A DNA stretch of 64,000 nt from NCBI RefSeq assembly GCF_018531495.1, contig NZ_JAHDTI010000003.1:496001-560000 (forward strand), read 5' to 3'. The notes beneath the pieces are model-generated. The model saw only the letters and a program-made list of their open reading frames with translations. It had not been told where the DNA came from and did no database searches. The position numbers and the translations under genes were made by a program. Shown here piece after piece: positions 52,124-59,857 of the stretch (position 1 is its first letter; every line of letters starts with the position of its first letter). Origin of the DNA: Nonomuraea sediminis. Lineage in GTDB: Bacteria > Actinomycetota > Actinomycetes > Streptosporangiales > Streptosporangiaceae.

Positions 52124-53392
52124 TCAGGTGGGTTGGCGGCGCCAGGTTATGAGGAGCCAGAGGCCGGCGGCGGTGACCATGATGCCGACCACCAGGCCGA
52201 GGAAGCCGTAGGAGAGGCCGCCGACGATGGCGCCCGCGACGATGGTGCCCGTGGCTCCGCAGACGTTCATGAGGAGGTCGGACAGGCCCTGCACGGCGGG
52301 GCGGCGTTCGATGGGCACCGACTCGGTGACGAGGGCCGATCCGGCCACCAGACCGCACGACCAGCCGAGGCCCAGGATGACGAGGGCTATGGTGACCTGC
52401 CCGACGTGGTGGCCCGCCGTACCGGCGAGCACGGCGGCGCTGAGCAGCAGCGCCATCCCCAGGATCAGCACGGGCACCTTGCCCGCCTTGTCCGCCAGCC
52501 AGCCCACCACGGGCGACATGACGTACATGCCGGCGATGTGCAGGCTGATCACCAGGCCGATGATGTCCAGGGTCGAACCGTCGTGGTGGAGTTTGACCGG
52601 AGTCATCGACATGACCGACACCATGGCCGTGTGGCTCACCGCGATCATGATGAGCGCGCGGCGGGCCATCGGCGTGACCCGCAGCGTACGCCAGGCGTCG
52701 CGGACGGCGCGCTCGTGCTTGGCGGCGGTGGCGTGGGTGCCGTCCAGGCGGCGGGCCAGCTTGAGCGGGTCGGGACGCAGGCCGGCCACGACGACGATCA
52801 GCGCCAGCGCGAAGGCCAGGGCCGCGAAGGCGAAAGGTCCCGCCTTCTCCACCAGGCCCAGGTTCATGCCGATCTGGTCGGCGGGCTTGGCCAGGTTCGG
52901 TCCGGCCACGGAGCCGATCGTCGCGGCCCACACGACCAGCGACAGGTGGCGCGCGGCGTGCCCCGGCGGCGACAGGTCGGTGGCCGAGTAGCGGGACGCC
53001 AGGTTCCCCGCGCTGCCGCCGCCGACCAGCACCAGCCCGCCGAGCAGCAGCGGCCAGTTGCCGATGGTGATCGCGGCGACCGAGATCGCGCAGCCGACCA
53101 GCGCGGCCACGTACGCCAGGGCCAGCCCCGCCCGGCGCCCGCCCCTACCGGCGGCCTTGGCGGTCGGCAACGCGAGCAGCGCGGCGCCCAGCACGGTCGC
53201 GGTCCCCGCGAATCCGCTGATCACCGTGGAGCCCGACAGCTCGTCGACCACGACGGAACTCAGCGCCAGCCCCACCGCGACCCCGACCCCGCCCACGATC
53301 TGCGCGGACGACAGGACCGCCAGCGTGCGGCGCTGGATCCCACGGATCCGATCGGGTGAGGTGCTCTCGCGTTTCGTGGGGGCGCTGGTCAC
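52124..53392 (-). CDS. MFS transporter
   Basis: A 422-residue 12-helix MFS protein. Features are an N-terminal helix with GGVGVAVGLALSSVVV, the helix 2-3 region GTATVLGAALLALPTAKAAGRGGRR, and the C-terminal half with VGWLADKAGKVPVLILG. GTG 53392 is chosen: GGGAG lies upstream at normal spacing, and the longer frame adds non-membrane sequence. Resembles actinobacterial drug-efflux type proteins; substrate unknown. Confidence 0.9.
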   Translation of the reverse strand: MTSAPTKRESTSPDRIRGIQRRTLAVLSSAQIVGGVGVAVGLALSSVVVDELSGSTVISGFAGTATVLGAALLALPTAKAAGRGGRRAGLALAYVAALVGCAISVAAITIGNWPLLLGGLVLVGGGSAGNLASRYSATDLSPPGHAARHLSLVVWAATIGSVAGPNLAKPADQIGMNLGLVEKAGPFAFAALAFALALIVVVAGLRPDPLKLARRLDGTHATAAKHERAVRDAWRTLRVTPMARRALIMIAVSHTAMVSVMSMTPVKLHHDGSTLDIIGLVISLHIAGMYVMSPVVGWLADKAGKVPVLILGMALLLSAAVLAGTAGHHVGQVTIALVILGLGWSCGLVAGSALVTESVPIERRPAVQGLSDLLMNVCGATGTIVAGAIVGGLSYGFLGLVVGIMVTAAGLWLLITWRRQPT

Positions 53393-53821
53393 CCGTGAAG
53401 TCTCCCATACCCCCCAAATCGGGACGACCTTATACTTCCACAATCTTGTACGGCAAAGCCCCCGCCCTACCTAGCTACGCCCCCACCGCCGACCCCGCGC
53501 CCGGGATGGCCGCACGAGGTGCCAACGCCTCTGAACCCGCCCACACGCACGCACCCAGGACTGCCCTGCAACGTCGCGACCAGGGCCCGCCTACCGCGCC
53601 CCCGCCATCCCGCGCGCCGCACAACGCGCCGACCTCCACCGACCACCTTCCCGCCGACCCCGGCGCCAGGGAGGGCCGCCCGTGGTGTCAGCGCACCCGG
53701 CCACGCCCGCACACGTCCTGGAGTCCCGCGGCGCCGCGCCACCGCCTGCCTACCGTGCCCCCTCGCCATCCCGCCGTACGGGGCGGCGGCCGTACCGGGG
53801 TGCAGGGTGACAGGCGAGGGG
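53393..53821. other. 429-bp intergenic stretch with a diverged long repeat
   Basis: Two diverged copies of a roughly 160-180-bp unit can be followed by GCCTACCGYGCCCC followed by CGCCATCCCG near 53590 and 53750 and by GCC-AGGGAGGGCCG-like segments before each. It lacks any convincing gene. The first 80 bp (AT-richer, CTTATACTTCCACAATCTTG) probably holds the promoter of the MFS gene. Confidence 0.5.
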
Positions 53822-55363
53822 TCAGGGGATCAGGGTGCCGGGGTTCATGATGGTGGTGGGGTCCAGGGTGGTTTTTATTGCGCGGAGGACTTCGGCGCCC
53901 AGGGGGCCGAGTTCTGTGGCGTAGGGGGCGCGGTGGTCGCGGCCGATGCCGTGGTGGTGGGTGATGGTGCCGCCTGCTTCGATGATGGCGGTGTTGACCG
54001 CTTGCTTGGCCGTTTCCCAGGTGTCGAGGCCGTGGGAGGTGACGACGGTGAAGTAGAGGGAGGCGCCGGTTTCGTAGACGTGGGAGATGTGGCACATGAT
54101 CAGCGGGTTCCCGAGGGAGCCCGTGAGTGAGCGGCGGACCGCGTCGTAGAGGGCGGGCAGGGTGGACCAGAAGGCGGCCGTCTCCAGCGTCTCCACGGTG
54201 GCGCCGACCGACAGGAGCGAGTCGCGCAGGTAGGGCGCGGAGAAGCGGCCGTGTTCCCAGGACGTGCCGGGTTCCTCGCCCAGGGGCGTGCCGCCGCAGC
54301 CGGTGAGGACCTCGGCGGCCAGGCGGCGACGGTCGGCGACCGAGGCGCCCTCGTAGCCGGCGATCACCAGGCAGCCGTTGTCCGAGGCGCCGCCGATCGC
54401 GTCGGGGCGGGCCAGGCCGATCATGGTCTCGGTCTCGTCCGACAGGCGCAGGACCGTGGGCAGCGGGCCGTCCTGGGCCAGCGTCCGCAGCGCGGCGGAC
54501 CCCGCGGCGAACGACGGGAAGCGCCACCCCTCGTAGACGCGCTCGGCGGGCGCCCGCCGTACCCGCAGAACCAGTGACGTGATGACGCCGAAGGCGCCCT
54601 CGGAGCCCAGGACGAGCTGCCGCAGATCGGGGCCCGCGGCCGACTTGGGCGCGCGGCCGAGGGTCAGCGTGCCGCGCGGCGTGGCCAGGGTGAGCCCGGC
54701 GACCATGTCGTCGAAGCGCCCGTACCCGGCCGAGGCCTGGCCGCTGGAGCGGGCCGCGGCGAAGCCGCCGAGCGTGGCGTACTCGAACGACTGGGGGAAG
54801 TGGCCGAGGGTGAGCCCGTGGGCGGCCAGCAGGCGCTCGGCCTCGGGGCCGGTGACGCCGGGTTCGAAGGTGGCCAGGCGGGACTCGGCGTCCAGGGAGA
54901 CGAGCCGGGACATCCGGCTGAGGTCCAGCGCGATCACCGCCGCATATCCCGATTTATCGGGAGAAAGCCCGCCGACGACGGAGGTGCCCCCGCCGAAGGG
55001 GACGACGGCGACGCGCGCCGAGGCGCACGCCGAGAGCAGCGCGACCACCTCGTCATGCGTCCCCGGCAGCACCACGGCGTCCGGCGCATCCGACCCGTCC
55101 CCGGATCGGATGCGCATCAGGTCCGGCGTGGACTTGCCGCGTGTGTGCCGCACCCGGCTCTCGTGATCGGTCAGCACGTGCGCGGAGCCGACGATCTCGG
55201 CCAGCGACACGGGCACCGGCGCGGGTGGCGGCAGCCGTACCTCTGCGAGAGAGACCGGCGGCGCGGCCGGCGGGCGCACGCCGAGCAGGTCGTGCAGCAG
55301 CGCGCGGACCTGGTCCGGCAGTTCGCGGGCGCGCGCGGGGTCGCCCCATCCCAACCACAGCAT
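53822..55363 (-). CDS. FAD-binding oxidoreductase, alkyl-DHAP-synthase-like
   Basis: A 513-residue VAO-family flavoprotein. The FAD domain has VVPFGGGTSVVGGL and GVTGPEAERLLAAHGLTLGHFPQSFEYATLGGFAAARSSGQASAGYG; the C-terminal HHHGIGRDH matches the His-rich active-site loop of alkyldihydroxyacetonephosphate synthase. ATG 55363 lies 16 bp from the divergent tetR. The arrangement flavoprotein/TetR/GlpD matches M. tuberculosis Rv2251-Rv2250c-Rv2249c (from memory), suggesting a shared glycerolipid role. Confidence 0.88.
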   Translation of the reverse strand: MLWLGWGDPARARELPDQVRALLHDLLGVRPPAAPPVSLAEVRLPPPAPVPVSLAEIVGSAHVLTDHESRVRHTRGKSTPDLMRIRSGDGSDAPDAVVLPGTHDEVVALLSACASARVAVVPFGGGTSVVGGLSPDKSGYAAVIALDLSRMSRLVSLDAESRLATFEPGVTGPEAERLLAAHGLTLGHFPQSFEYATLGGFAAARSSGQASAGYGRFDDMVAGLTLATPRGTLTLGRAPKSAAGPDLRQLVLGSEGAFGVITSLVLRVRRAPAERVYEGWRFPSFAAGSAALRTLAQDGPLPTVLRLSDETETMIGLARPDAIGGASDNGCLVIAGYEGASVADRRRLAAEVLTGCGGTPLGEEPGTSWEHGRFSAPYLRDSLLSVGATVETLETAAFWSTLPALYDAVRRSLTGSLGNPLIMCHISHVYETGASLYFTVVTSHGLDTWETAKQAVNTAIIEAGGTITHHHGIGRDHRAPYATELGPLGAEVLRAIKTTLDPTTIMNPGTLIP

Positions 55364-55379
55364 GTCTACACTGTGACAC
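55364..55379. promoter_or_regulatory. 16-bp divergent promoter between flavoprotein and tetR
   Basis: The two ATGs are separated by only GTCTACACTGTGACAC. With flanking T and A it contains inverted TGTC/GACA arms. TACACT at 55367-55372 sits 7 nt before the tetR ATG, as expected for a -10 box of a leaderless message. There is no room for Shine-Dalgarno elements. Confidence 0.6.
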
Positions 55380-55892
55380 ATGCCGTCGAATCGTCACAAT
55401 GATGATGTTCTGGATGCGGCGCGAGACTGCGTCCTGGCCTACGGCGTGCGGCGCACGACGCTGACCGACGTGGCGCGCAGGGCGGGCGTCTCGCGGATGA
55501 CCATCTACCGGCGCTGGCCCGACATACGCACGCTGGTCGGCGACCTGATGACGCGCGAGTGGGTGCACGTGATCGAGGACCTCGACATCTCGCAGGACCC
55601 GGTCAAGGCCGTGGTGGAGGGCGTCAGGGCGCTGCGCGGGCACCCGCTGTGGCGCAAGATCGTGGAGGCGGATCCCGAGCTGTTGCTGCCGTATCTGATC
55701 CAGCGCAGGGGCGCCAGCCACGAGGCGATACTCGCGGTGCTCGAACGCGCGACAGGCGACGTGCGCAAGGCCAGGGCGGTGCTGCTGGTGGCGCAGTCGT
55801 TCCTGCTGTCGGCGCCGACCATGCTCGACCCGGTGACGCTCGGCGACCTCGACGACGAACTGACGGCCCTGCTGGAGGGATACCTTGGATAG
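55380..55892 (+). CDS. TetR family transcriptional regulator
   Basis: A 170-residue repressor with the HTH TLTDVARRAGVSRMTIYRRWPDIRTLV near residues 27-54. It is coupled to glpD by an 8-bp overlap (55885-55892), and divergent from the flavoprotein by 16 bp, so it probably controls both sides. The ligand could be an acyl- or glycerol-phosphate metabolite (inference from context). Confidence 0.92.
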   Translation: MPSNRHNDDVLDAARDCVLAYGVRRTTLTDVARRAGVSRMTIYRRWPDIRTLVGDLMTREWVHVIEDLDISQDPVKAVVEGVRALRGHPLWRKIVEADPELLLPYLIQRRGASHEAILAVLERATGDVRKARAVLLVAQSFLLSAPTMLDPVTLGDLDDELTALLEGYLG

Positions 55893-57372
55893 CTCGCTGA
55901 ACGCCGCCCGCCGCGCCCGTGAGCTGCGCGAGGTGGCAGAGGAACAGGTCGACGTGCTGGTCGTCGGCCTGGGCGCGACCGGTGCGGGCGCCGCGCTCGA
56001 CGCGGCCTCGCGGGGACTGACGGTGGCCGCGATCGACGCGCACGACCTGGCGTTCGGCACCTCCAGGTGGAGCTCCAAGATGATCCACGGCGGGCTGCGC
56101 TACCTGGCCAAGGGCCAGGTGGGGGTGGCCTACGAGAGCGCCGTCGAGCGCGACGCGCTGCTGCGCGTCACCGCGCCGCACCTGGTCAGGGCATACCCGT
56201 ACCTGCTGCCGCTGACCCCGGAGGTCTCGCGGGCGCAGGCCGCCCTGGTGATGACCGGTTACCGCCTCGGCGACGCACTGCGGGCCGCCGCCCGCACACC
56301 GCGCCGCCTGCTGCCGGGCCCGTCCCGGCTGAGCGCCGCCCGCACCCGCGCCGCCGCCCCCGTCGTGCGCGAGTACGGCTTGCGCGGCGGGCTGCTGTCG
56401 TGGGACGGCCGCCTCCTGGACGACGCCCGCCTGGTGGTGGCCATCGCCAGGACGGCCGCCGCGCACGGCGCCAGGATCCTGACGCGCTGCAGGGCGCTGA
56501 GCCTGTCGGGGCGCGGCGCCCGGGTCCGCGACGAGCTGACAGGCGGAGAGCTCGCCATCCGGGCCAAGGTCGTGATCAACGCGGCCGGGGTGTGGGCGGG
56601 CGAGCTGGACCCGTCGGTCGAGCTGCGCCCCTCGCGCGGCACGCACCTGGTGCTGCGCTCCCTGCCCGGGCTCCGCACCGGCCTGCACGTGCCGATCCCC
56701 GGCTCGCTCAACCGCTTCGCCCTGGTCCTCCCCCAGGCCGACGGCCGCGTGTACGTGGGACTGACGGACGAGCCGGTCGACGGGCCGATCCCCGACGTGC
56801 CCGAGGCTCCCGAGGCGGACATCAGGACGCTCCTGGACCTCCTCAACTCGGTGCTCGGCACTCCTGTGCCCCGCGAGGCCGTGGCGGGCGCCTACGCGGG
56901 CCTCAGGCCGCTGCTGGCGGCCGAAGGGAGCACGGCGGACATCTCCCGCGAACACGCGGTCCTGTGCCGTGACGGGCTCATCACGGTCGTCGGCGGCAAG
57001 CTCACGACATACCGCCGCATGGCCGAGGACGCGGTGGACCGGGCGGTCTCGTTCGCGAACCTCCCGGCGGGCCCGAGTCGCACCTCCGGCATCCCGCTGG
57101 CCGGAGCGGGCCCCGTACGGCCCGGCGTCCCCGCCCGGCTGGCCGAGCGCTACGGCGGCGAGGCACACCTGGCGCTCCGGCTCGTCAGGGAGCATCCCGA
57201 GGGGGTGGGGCTCGGCCTGACGGAGGGCGACCTGCTCTGGTCGGTGCGGCACGAGGGCGCGCTCGACGAGTCAGACCTGCTCGACCGCCGCACCAGGATC
57301 GGCCTCGTCCCCGAGGACCGCCTGGCGGCGCTTCCCGCGGCGCGCCGGGCGTGCCGGCCACCTTCCCGTTAG
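55885..57372 (+). CDS. glpD: FAD-dependent glycerol-3-phosphate dehydrogenase
   Basis: A 495-residue respiratory enzyme oxidising glycerol 3-phosphate to DHAP and passing electrons to quinone. FAD motif VLVVGLGATGAGAALDAASRG near residues 24-44, the GlpD signature GTSRWSSKMIHGGLRYL near 60-76, and VVGGKLTTYRRMAEDAVD near the C-terminus. TTG 55885 follows GGAGGG. Its DHAP product is the substrate type used by alkyl-DHAP synthase, consistent with the divergent neighbour. Its TAG stop lies inside an iron box. Confidence 0.93.
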   Translation: MDSSLNAARRARELREVAEEQVDVLVVGLGATGAGAALDAASRGLTVAAIDAHDLAFGTSRWSSKMIHGGLRYLAKGQVGVAYESAVERDALLRVTAPHLVRAYPYLLPLTPEVSRAQAALVMTGYRLGDALRAAARTPRRLLPGPSRLSAARTRAAAPVVREYGLRGGLLSWDGRLLDDARLVVAIARTAAAHGARILTRCRALSLSGRGARVRDELTGGELAIRAKVVINAAGVWAGELDPSVELRPSRGTHLVLRSLPGLRTGLHVPIPGSLNRFALVLPQADGRVYVGLTDEPVDGPIPDVPEAPEADIRTLLDLLNSVLGTPVPREAVAGAYAGLRPLLAAEGSTADISREHAVLCRDGLITVVGGKLTTYRRMAEDAVDRAVSFANLPAGPSRTSGIPLAGAGPVRPGVPARLAERYGGEAHLALRLVREHPEGVGLGLTEGDLLWSVRHEGALDESDLLDRRTRIGLVPEDRLAALPAARRACRPPSR

Positions 57373-57387
57373 GTTAGTCTTACCTAA
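57369..57387. promoter_or_regulatory. IdeR/DmdR-type iron box
   Basis: TTAGGTTAGTCTTACCTAA is a 19-bp palindrome matching the actinobacterial iron-box consensus TTAGGTTAGGCTAACCTAA at 17 of 19 positions. It includes the glpD stop codon and lies 27 bp before the TTG start of the next gene, so that gene is probably repressed by Fe-loaded IdeR/DmdR. Confidence 0.82.
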
Positions 57388-57413
57388 TTCTCTGACGGGA
57401 GACGGGGGGAGAC

Positions 57414-58328
57414 TTGGCCAGGGGCTGCGCGCATCCGGACGGCTGCCACTCGGGCACGGTGCCAACGCTCGCCAGCGCGACCGTGGGCGCCCGGCTCTGG
57501 CTGCTCATCGAGCACACCGGCCCGTGGCCCTCACACCTGGAGCACCTGACCCTCCCCGAGGAGATCTCCGAGCTCGTACGGCGGGCCCTCGACCGTGGCA
57601 TCCGCCCCCAGCTGATCCGCCGCCCGGGAAGGCGCACCCGCTCACGGGACCAAGGGATCCGTGTGCTAGTGGCCTACGGCTGCGGACCCGAACCCTGGCT
57701 GGCCGGGGGCGTCATCGCAGGTCCTGACGATCTTGATCTGGACGCGCTGGTGGCCGGAGTGGTCCCGGAGTCCTGCATACTTGATGACGAGCCGGTATTT
57801 CTGGTCTGCACGCACGCCAAGCGCAATGCGTGCTGCGCCCGCATTGGACTACCCCTCGCTCGTGAGCTGGCGGAAATTTTGCCGGACAGAGTGTGGGAAA
57901 CGTCACACGTTGGCGGCGATCGCTACGCCGCCAACCTCGTGTGCTTGCCACACGGAATTTTCTACGGCAGCATGTCTCAGGCTGCTGCGATCGCAGCGGT
58001 CAACGCGTACCGGTCGGGCGAGGTCACTCTCGACCGTTTCCGGGGACGCGCAGGCATCCCTGAGCCATTGCAGGCCGTAGAGCATTTTGCCCGAACCCAT
58101 ACGGGAGAGTGCTCACTCGGCGCGGTGGCCGTGGAATCCTCCAGGTCGGACGGTGACGTCACCGAAGCCATTGTGCGCGTCGGCGACGTCCGGTTCCAGG
58201 TTGTGGTTGAGCCATCGGCGTTCCAAGCGCCGTGTGGTACGGCTTGCGCCGAGACGATCACCACCTACCGGCTGGTTTCGCTGGACAGGCTCACGCCTGT
58301 GCGGTACGCCACGCCAGCTCTCACCTGA
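57414..58328 (+). CDS. Sucrase/ferredoxin-like family protein (thioredoxin-like 2Fe-2S type)
   Basis: A 304-residue protein of PF06999. Family features are CTHAKRNACCARIGLPLAREL near residues 127-147 and SHVGGDRYAANLVCLPHGIFYG near 162-183; the Cys residues with the HVGGDRxA motif are thought to hold a 2Fe-2S cluster. The TTG start is preceded by GGGGGGAG. The iron box upstream implies induction under iron limitation, so a role in iron release or redox chemistry for siderophore iron is plausible but unproven. Confidence 0.87.
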   Translation: MARGCAHPDGCHSGTVPTLASATVGARLWLLIEHTGPWPSHLEHLTLPEEISELVRRALDRGIRPQLIRRPGRRTRSRDQGIRVLVAYGCGPEPWLAGGVIAGPDDLDLDALVAGVVPESCILDDEPVFLVCTHAKRNACCARIGLPLARELAEILPDRVWETSHVGGDRYAANLVCLPHGIFYGSMSQAAAIAAVNAYRSGEVTLDRFRGRAGIPEPLQAVEHFARTHTGECSLGAVAVESSRSDGDVTEAIVRVGDVRFQVVVEPSAFQAPCGTACAETITTYRLVSLDRLTPVRYATPALT

Positions 58329-58429
58329 TCACGGGAACATCACGGCTAACCCCTGCGTTGGAACAGTGACGCCGAAAGCGTCCAATGCGGCTCAATCAGC
58401 GAAATACCTCTCACGAAGGTGGTTTTCTC

Positions 58430-58741
58430 ATGTCTCAGGTACGTCGGCAGCTCGCCCGCCCGCGCCCCAGCTGGGGTTGGCAGGATGATGCCGCGTGCCG
58501 GGGTGAGGACCTCGTGCTCTTCTTCGGCCCCGACGGGGAGCGGCAGCCCGAGCGTGACGTACGTGAGCGGAAGGCCAAGGCGATCTGCGCCGGGTGCCCG
58601 GTCCGCAACGAGTGCCTTGACTACGCGCTGTCCCGTCCGGAGAAGTACGGCACGTGGGGCGGTCTCAACGAGGACGAGCGCGCTTCCGAGCGTCGCCGTC
58701 GTATGCGCCGCGCCGCCAGCGCCGGCATCTCCGCCGCCTGA
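58430..58741 (+). CDS. WhiB family iron-sulfur transcription factor
   Basis: A 103-residue Wbl protein. 4Fe-4S ligands are C23, C53, C56 and C62 (C-x29-C-x2-C-x5-C), followed by the turn GTWGG at 74-78 (usually GVWGG) and a basic C-terminus ERRRRMRRAA that contacts DNA. ATG 58430 follows GAAGG; the frame is open upstream but family members start near here. Wbl proteins bind the main sigma factor and tune developmental or redox genes. Which paralogue this is cannot be settled. Confidence 0.93.
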   Translation: MSQVRRQLARPRPSWGWQDDAACRGEDLVLFFGPDGERQPERDVRERKAKAICAGCPVRNECLDYALSRPEKYGTWGGLNEDERASERRRRMRRAASAGISAA

Positions 58742-58765
58742 TACTCCACCCGGCTCTCTTCCGCG

Positions 58766-58852
58766 TGATCACGCAGTTGTCCCGATGATCTGGGGCCCTG
58801 GCATCCCATGCCCGCGGCCCCGGCGAACCCGGTCGGGACAACTGCTTGATCA
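58766..58852. terminator. Long inverted repeat between convergent whiB and cydB-2
   Basis: Arms TGATCACGCAGTTGTCCCGA (58766-58785) and TCGGGACAACTGCTTGATCA (58833-58852) pair at 19 of 20 positions around a 47-nt GC-rich loop that itself can fold. The right arm includes the cydB stop codon. The position between convergent genes fits a bidirectional terminator, without the U-tract of a classical one. Confidence 0.55.
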
Positions 58853-59845
58853 GGCCGGAATGTCGCGCACGCCGATCCTGCGGCGGAACACCCAGTACGT
58901 CCACGCCTGGTACAGCAGCACCAGCGGCAGGAAGATCACCGCTACCCACGTCATGATGCCCAGCGTCTTGGGCGTGGAGGCGGCGTTGACCACAGTGAGG
59001 CTGTAGGCGGGGTTGAGCGTCGAGGGCAGCACGTTCGGGTAAAGCACCGCGAACAGGCTGATCACGGCCATGCCGATGGCGAACGCCGACAGCCCGAAGG
59101 CCCAGCCCTCCCGGCCCTTGTACGACAGGACCAGCGCGCAGACGAACGCCAGCGCGGCCACCCCGGCCAGGACCGCCGTCACGGCGTCGCCGCCGTGGAA
59201 CTGCGTCCACACCAGGAAGATCACGGCCAGCACCGCGGCCACCACGCCCGTCTTCAGCGCGAGCCCGACGGCCCGCTGCCTGATCTCGTCCCTGGTCTTC
59301 AGCGCCAGGAAGATCGCGCCGTGCGTGGCGAACAGCGTCAGCGTGACCAGCCCGCCCAGCAGCGCGTACGGGTTGAGCAGATCCCAGAACGTGCCCACGT
59401 AGTCGTGCCGGGCGTTCAGCTTCACACCCCTGACGATGTTGCCGAAGGCCACGCCCCACAGCACCGCCGGCACGACCGAGCCGAACACGATGGCCCTGTC
59501 CCACCCGGCCCGCCAGCGCTGCGAGTCCCGCTTGGCCCGGTACTCGAAGGCCACCCCGCGCAGGATCAGCGCCACCAGGATCAGCAGCAGCGCGAGGTAG
59601 AACCCGCTGAACAGCGAGGCGTACCACTCGGGGAAGGCCGCGAACGTGGCGCCGCCCGCGGTGATCAGCCACACCTCGTTGCCGTCCCACACGGGACCGA
59701 TCGTGTTGATCATCACCCGGCGTTCGGTGTCGTTCCTGGCCAGGACGGGCAGCAGCATGCCCACGCCGAAGTCGAACCCCTCGAGCACGAAGTAGCCGAC
59801 CCACAGCACCGCGATCGCCACGAACCACACGTTGTTGAGCGTCAT
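58850..59845 (-). CDS. cydB: Cytochrome bd quinol oxidase subunit II (second copy)
   Basis: A 331-residue CydB with about eight or nine helices, start TLNNVWFVAIAVLWVGYFVLEGFDFGVG and GPVWDGNEVWLITAGGATFAAFP. The length is normal for the family. It follows cydA-2 by 12 bp. It differs widely from the first copy except in the conserved motifs, so the two operons are old paralogues or separately acquired. Confidence 0.95.
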   Translation of the reverse strand: MTLNNVWFVAIAVLWVGYFVLEGFDFGVGMLLPVLARNDTERRVMINTIGPVWDGNEVWLITAGGATFAAFPEWYASLFSGFYLALLLILVALILRGVAFEYRAKRDSQRWRAGWDRAIVFGSVVPAVLWGVAFGNIVRGVKLNARHDYVGTFWDLLNPYALLGGLVTLTLFATHGAIFLALKTRDEIRQRAVGLALKTGVVAAVLAVIFLVWTQFHGGDAVTAVLAGVAALAFVCALVLSYKGREGWAFGLSAFAIGMAVISLFAVLYPNVLPSTLNPAYSLTVVNAASTPKTLGIMTWVAVIFLPLVLLYQAWTYWVFRRRIGVRDIPA

Positions 59846-59857
59846 CGCCGTTCCTCC

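Noticed and set aside
53467-53769. Small gene on the minus strand in the 53.4-53.8 kb gap
   Set aside because: Gly/Arg/Val-rich translation over a diverged DNA repeat, with no recognisable domain or ribosome binding site.
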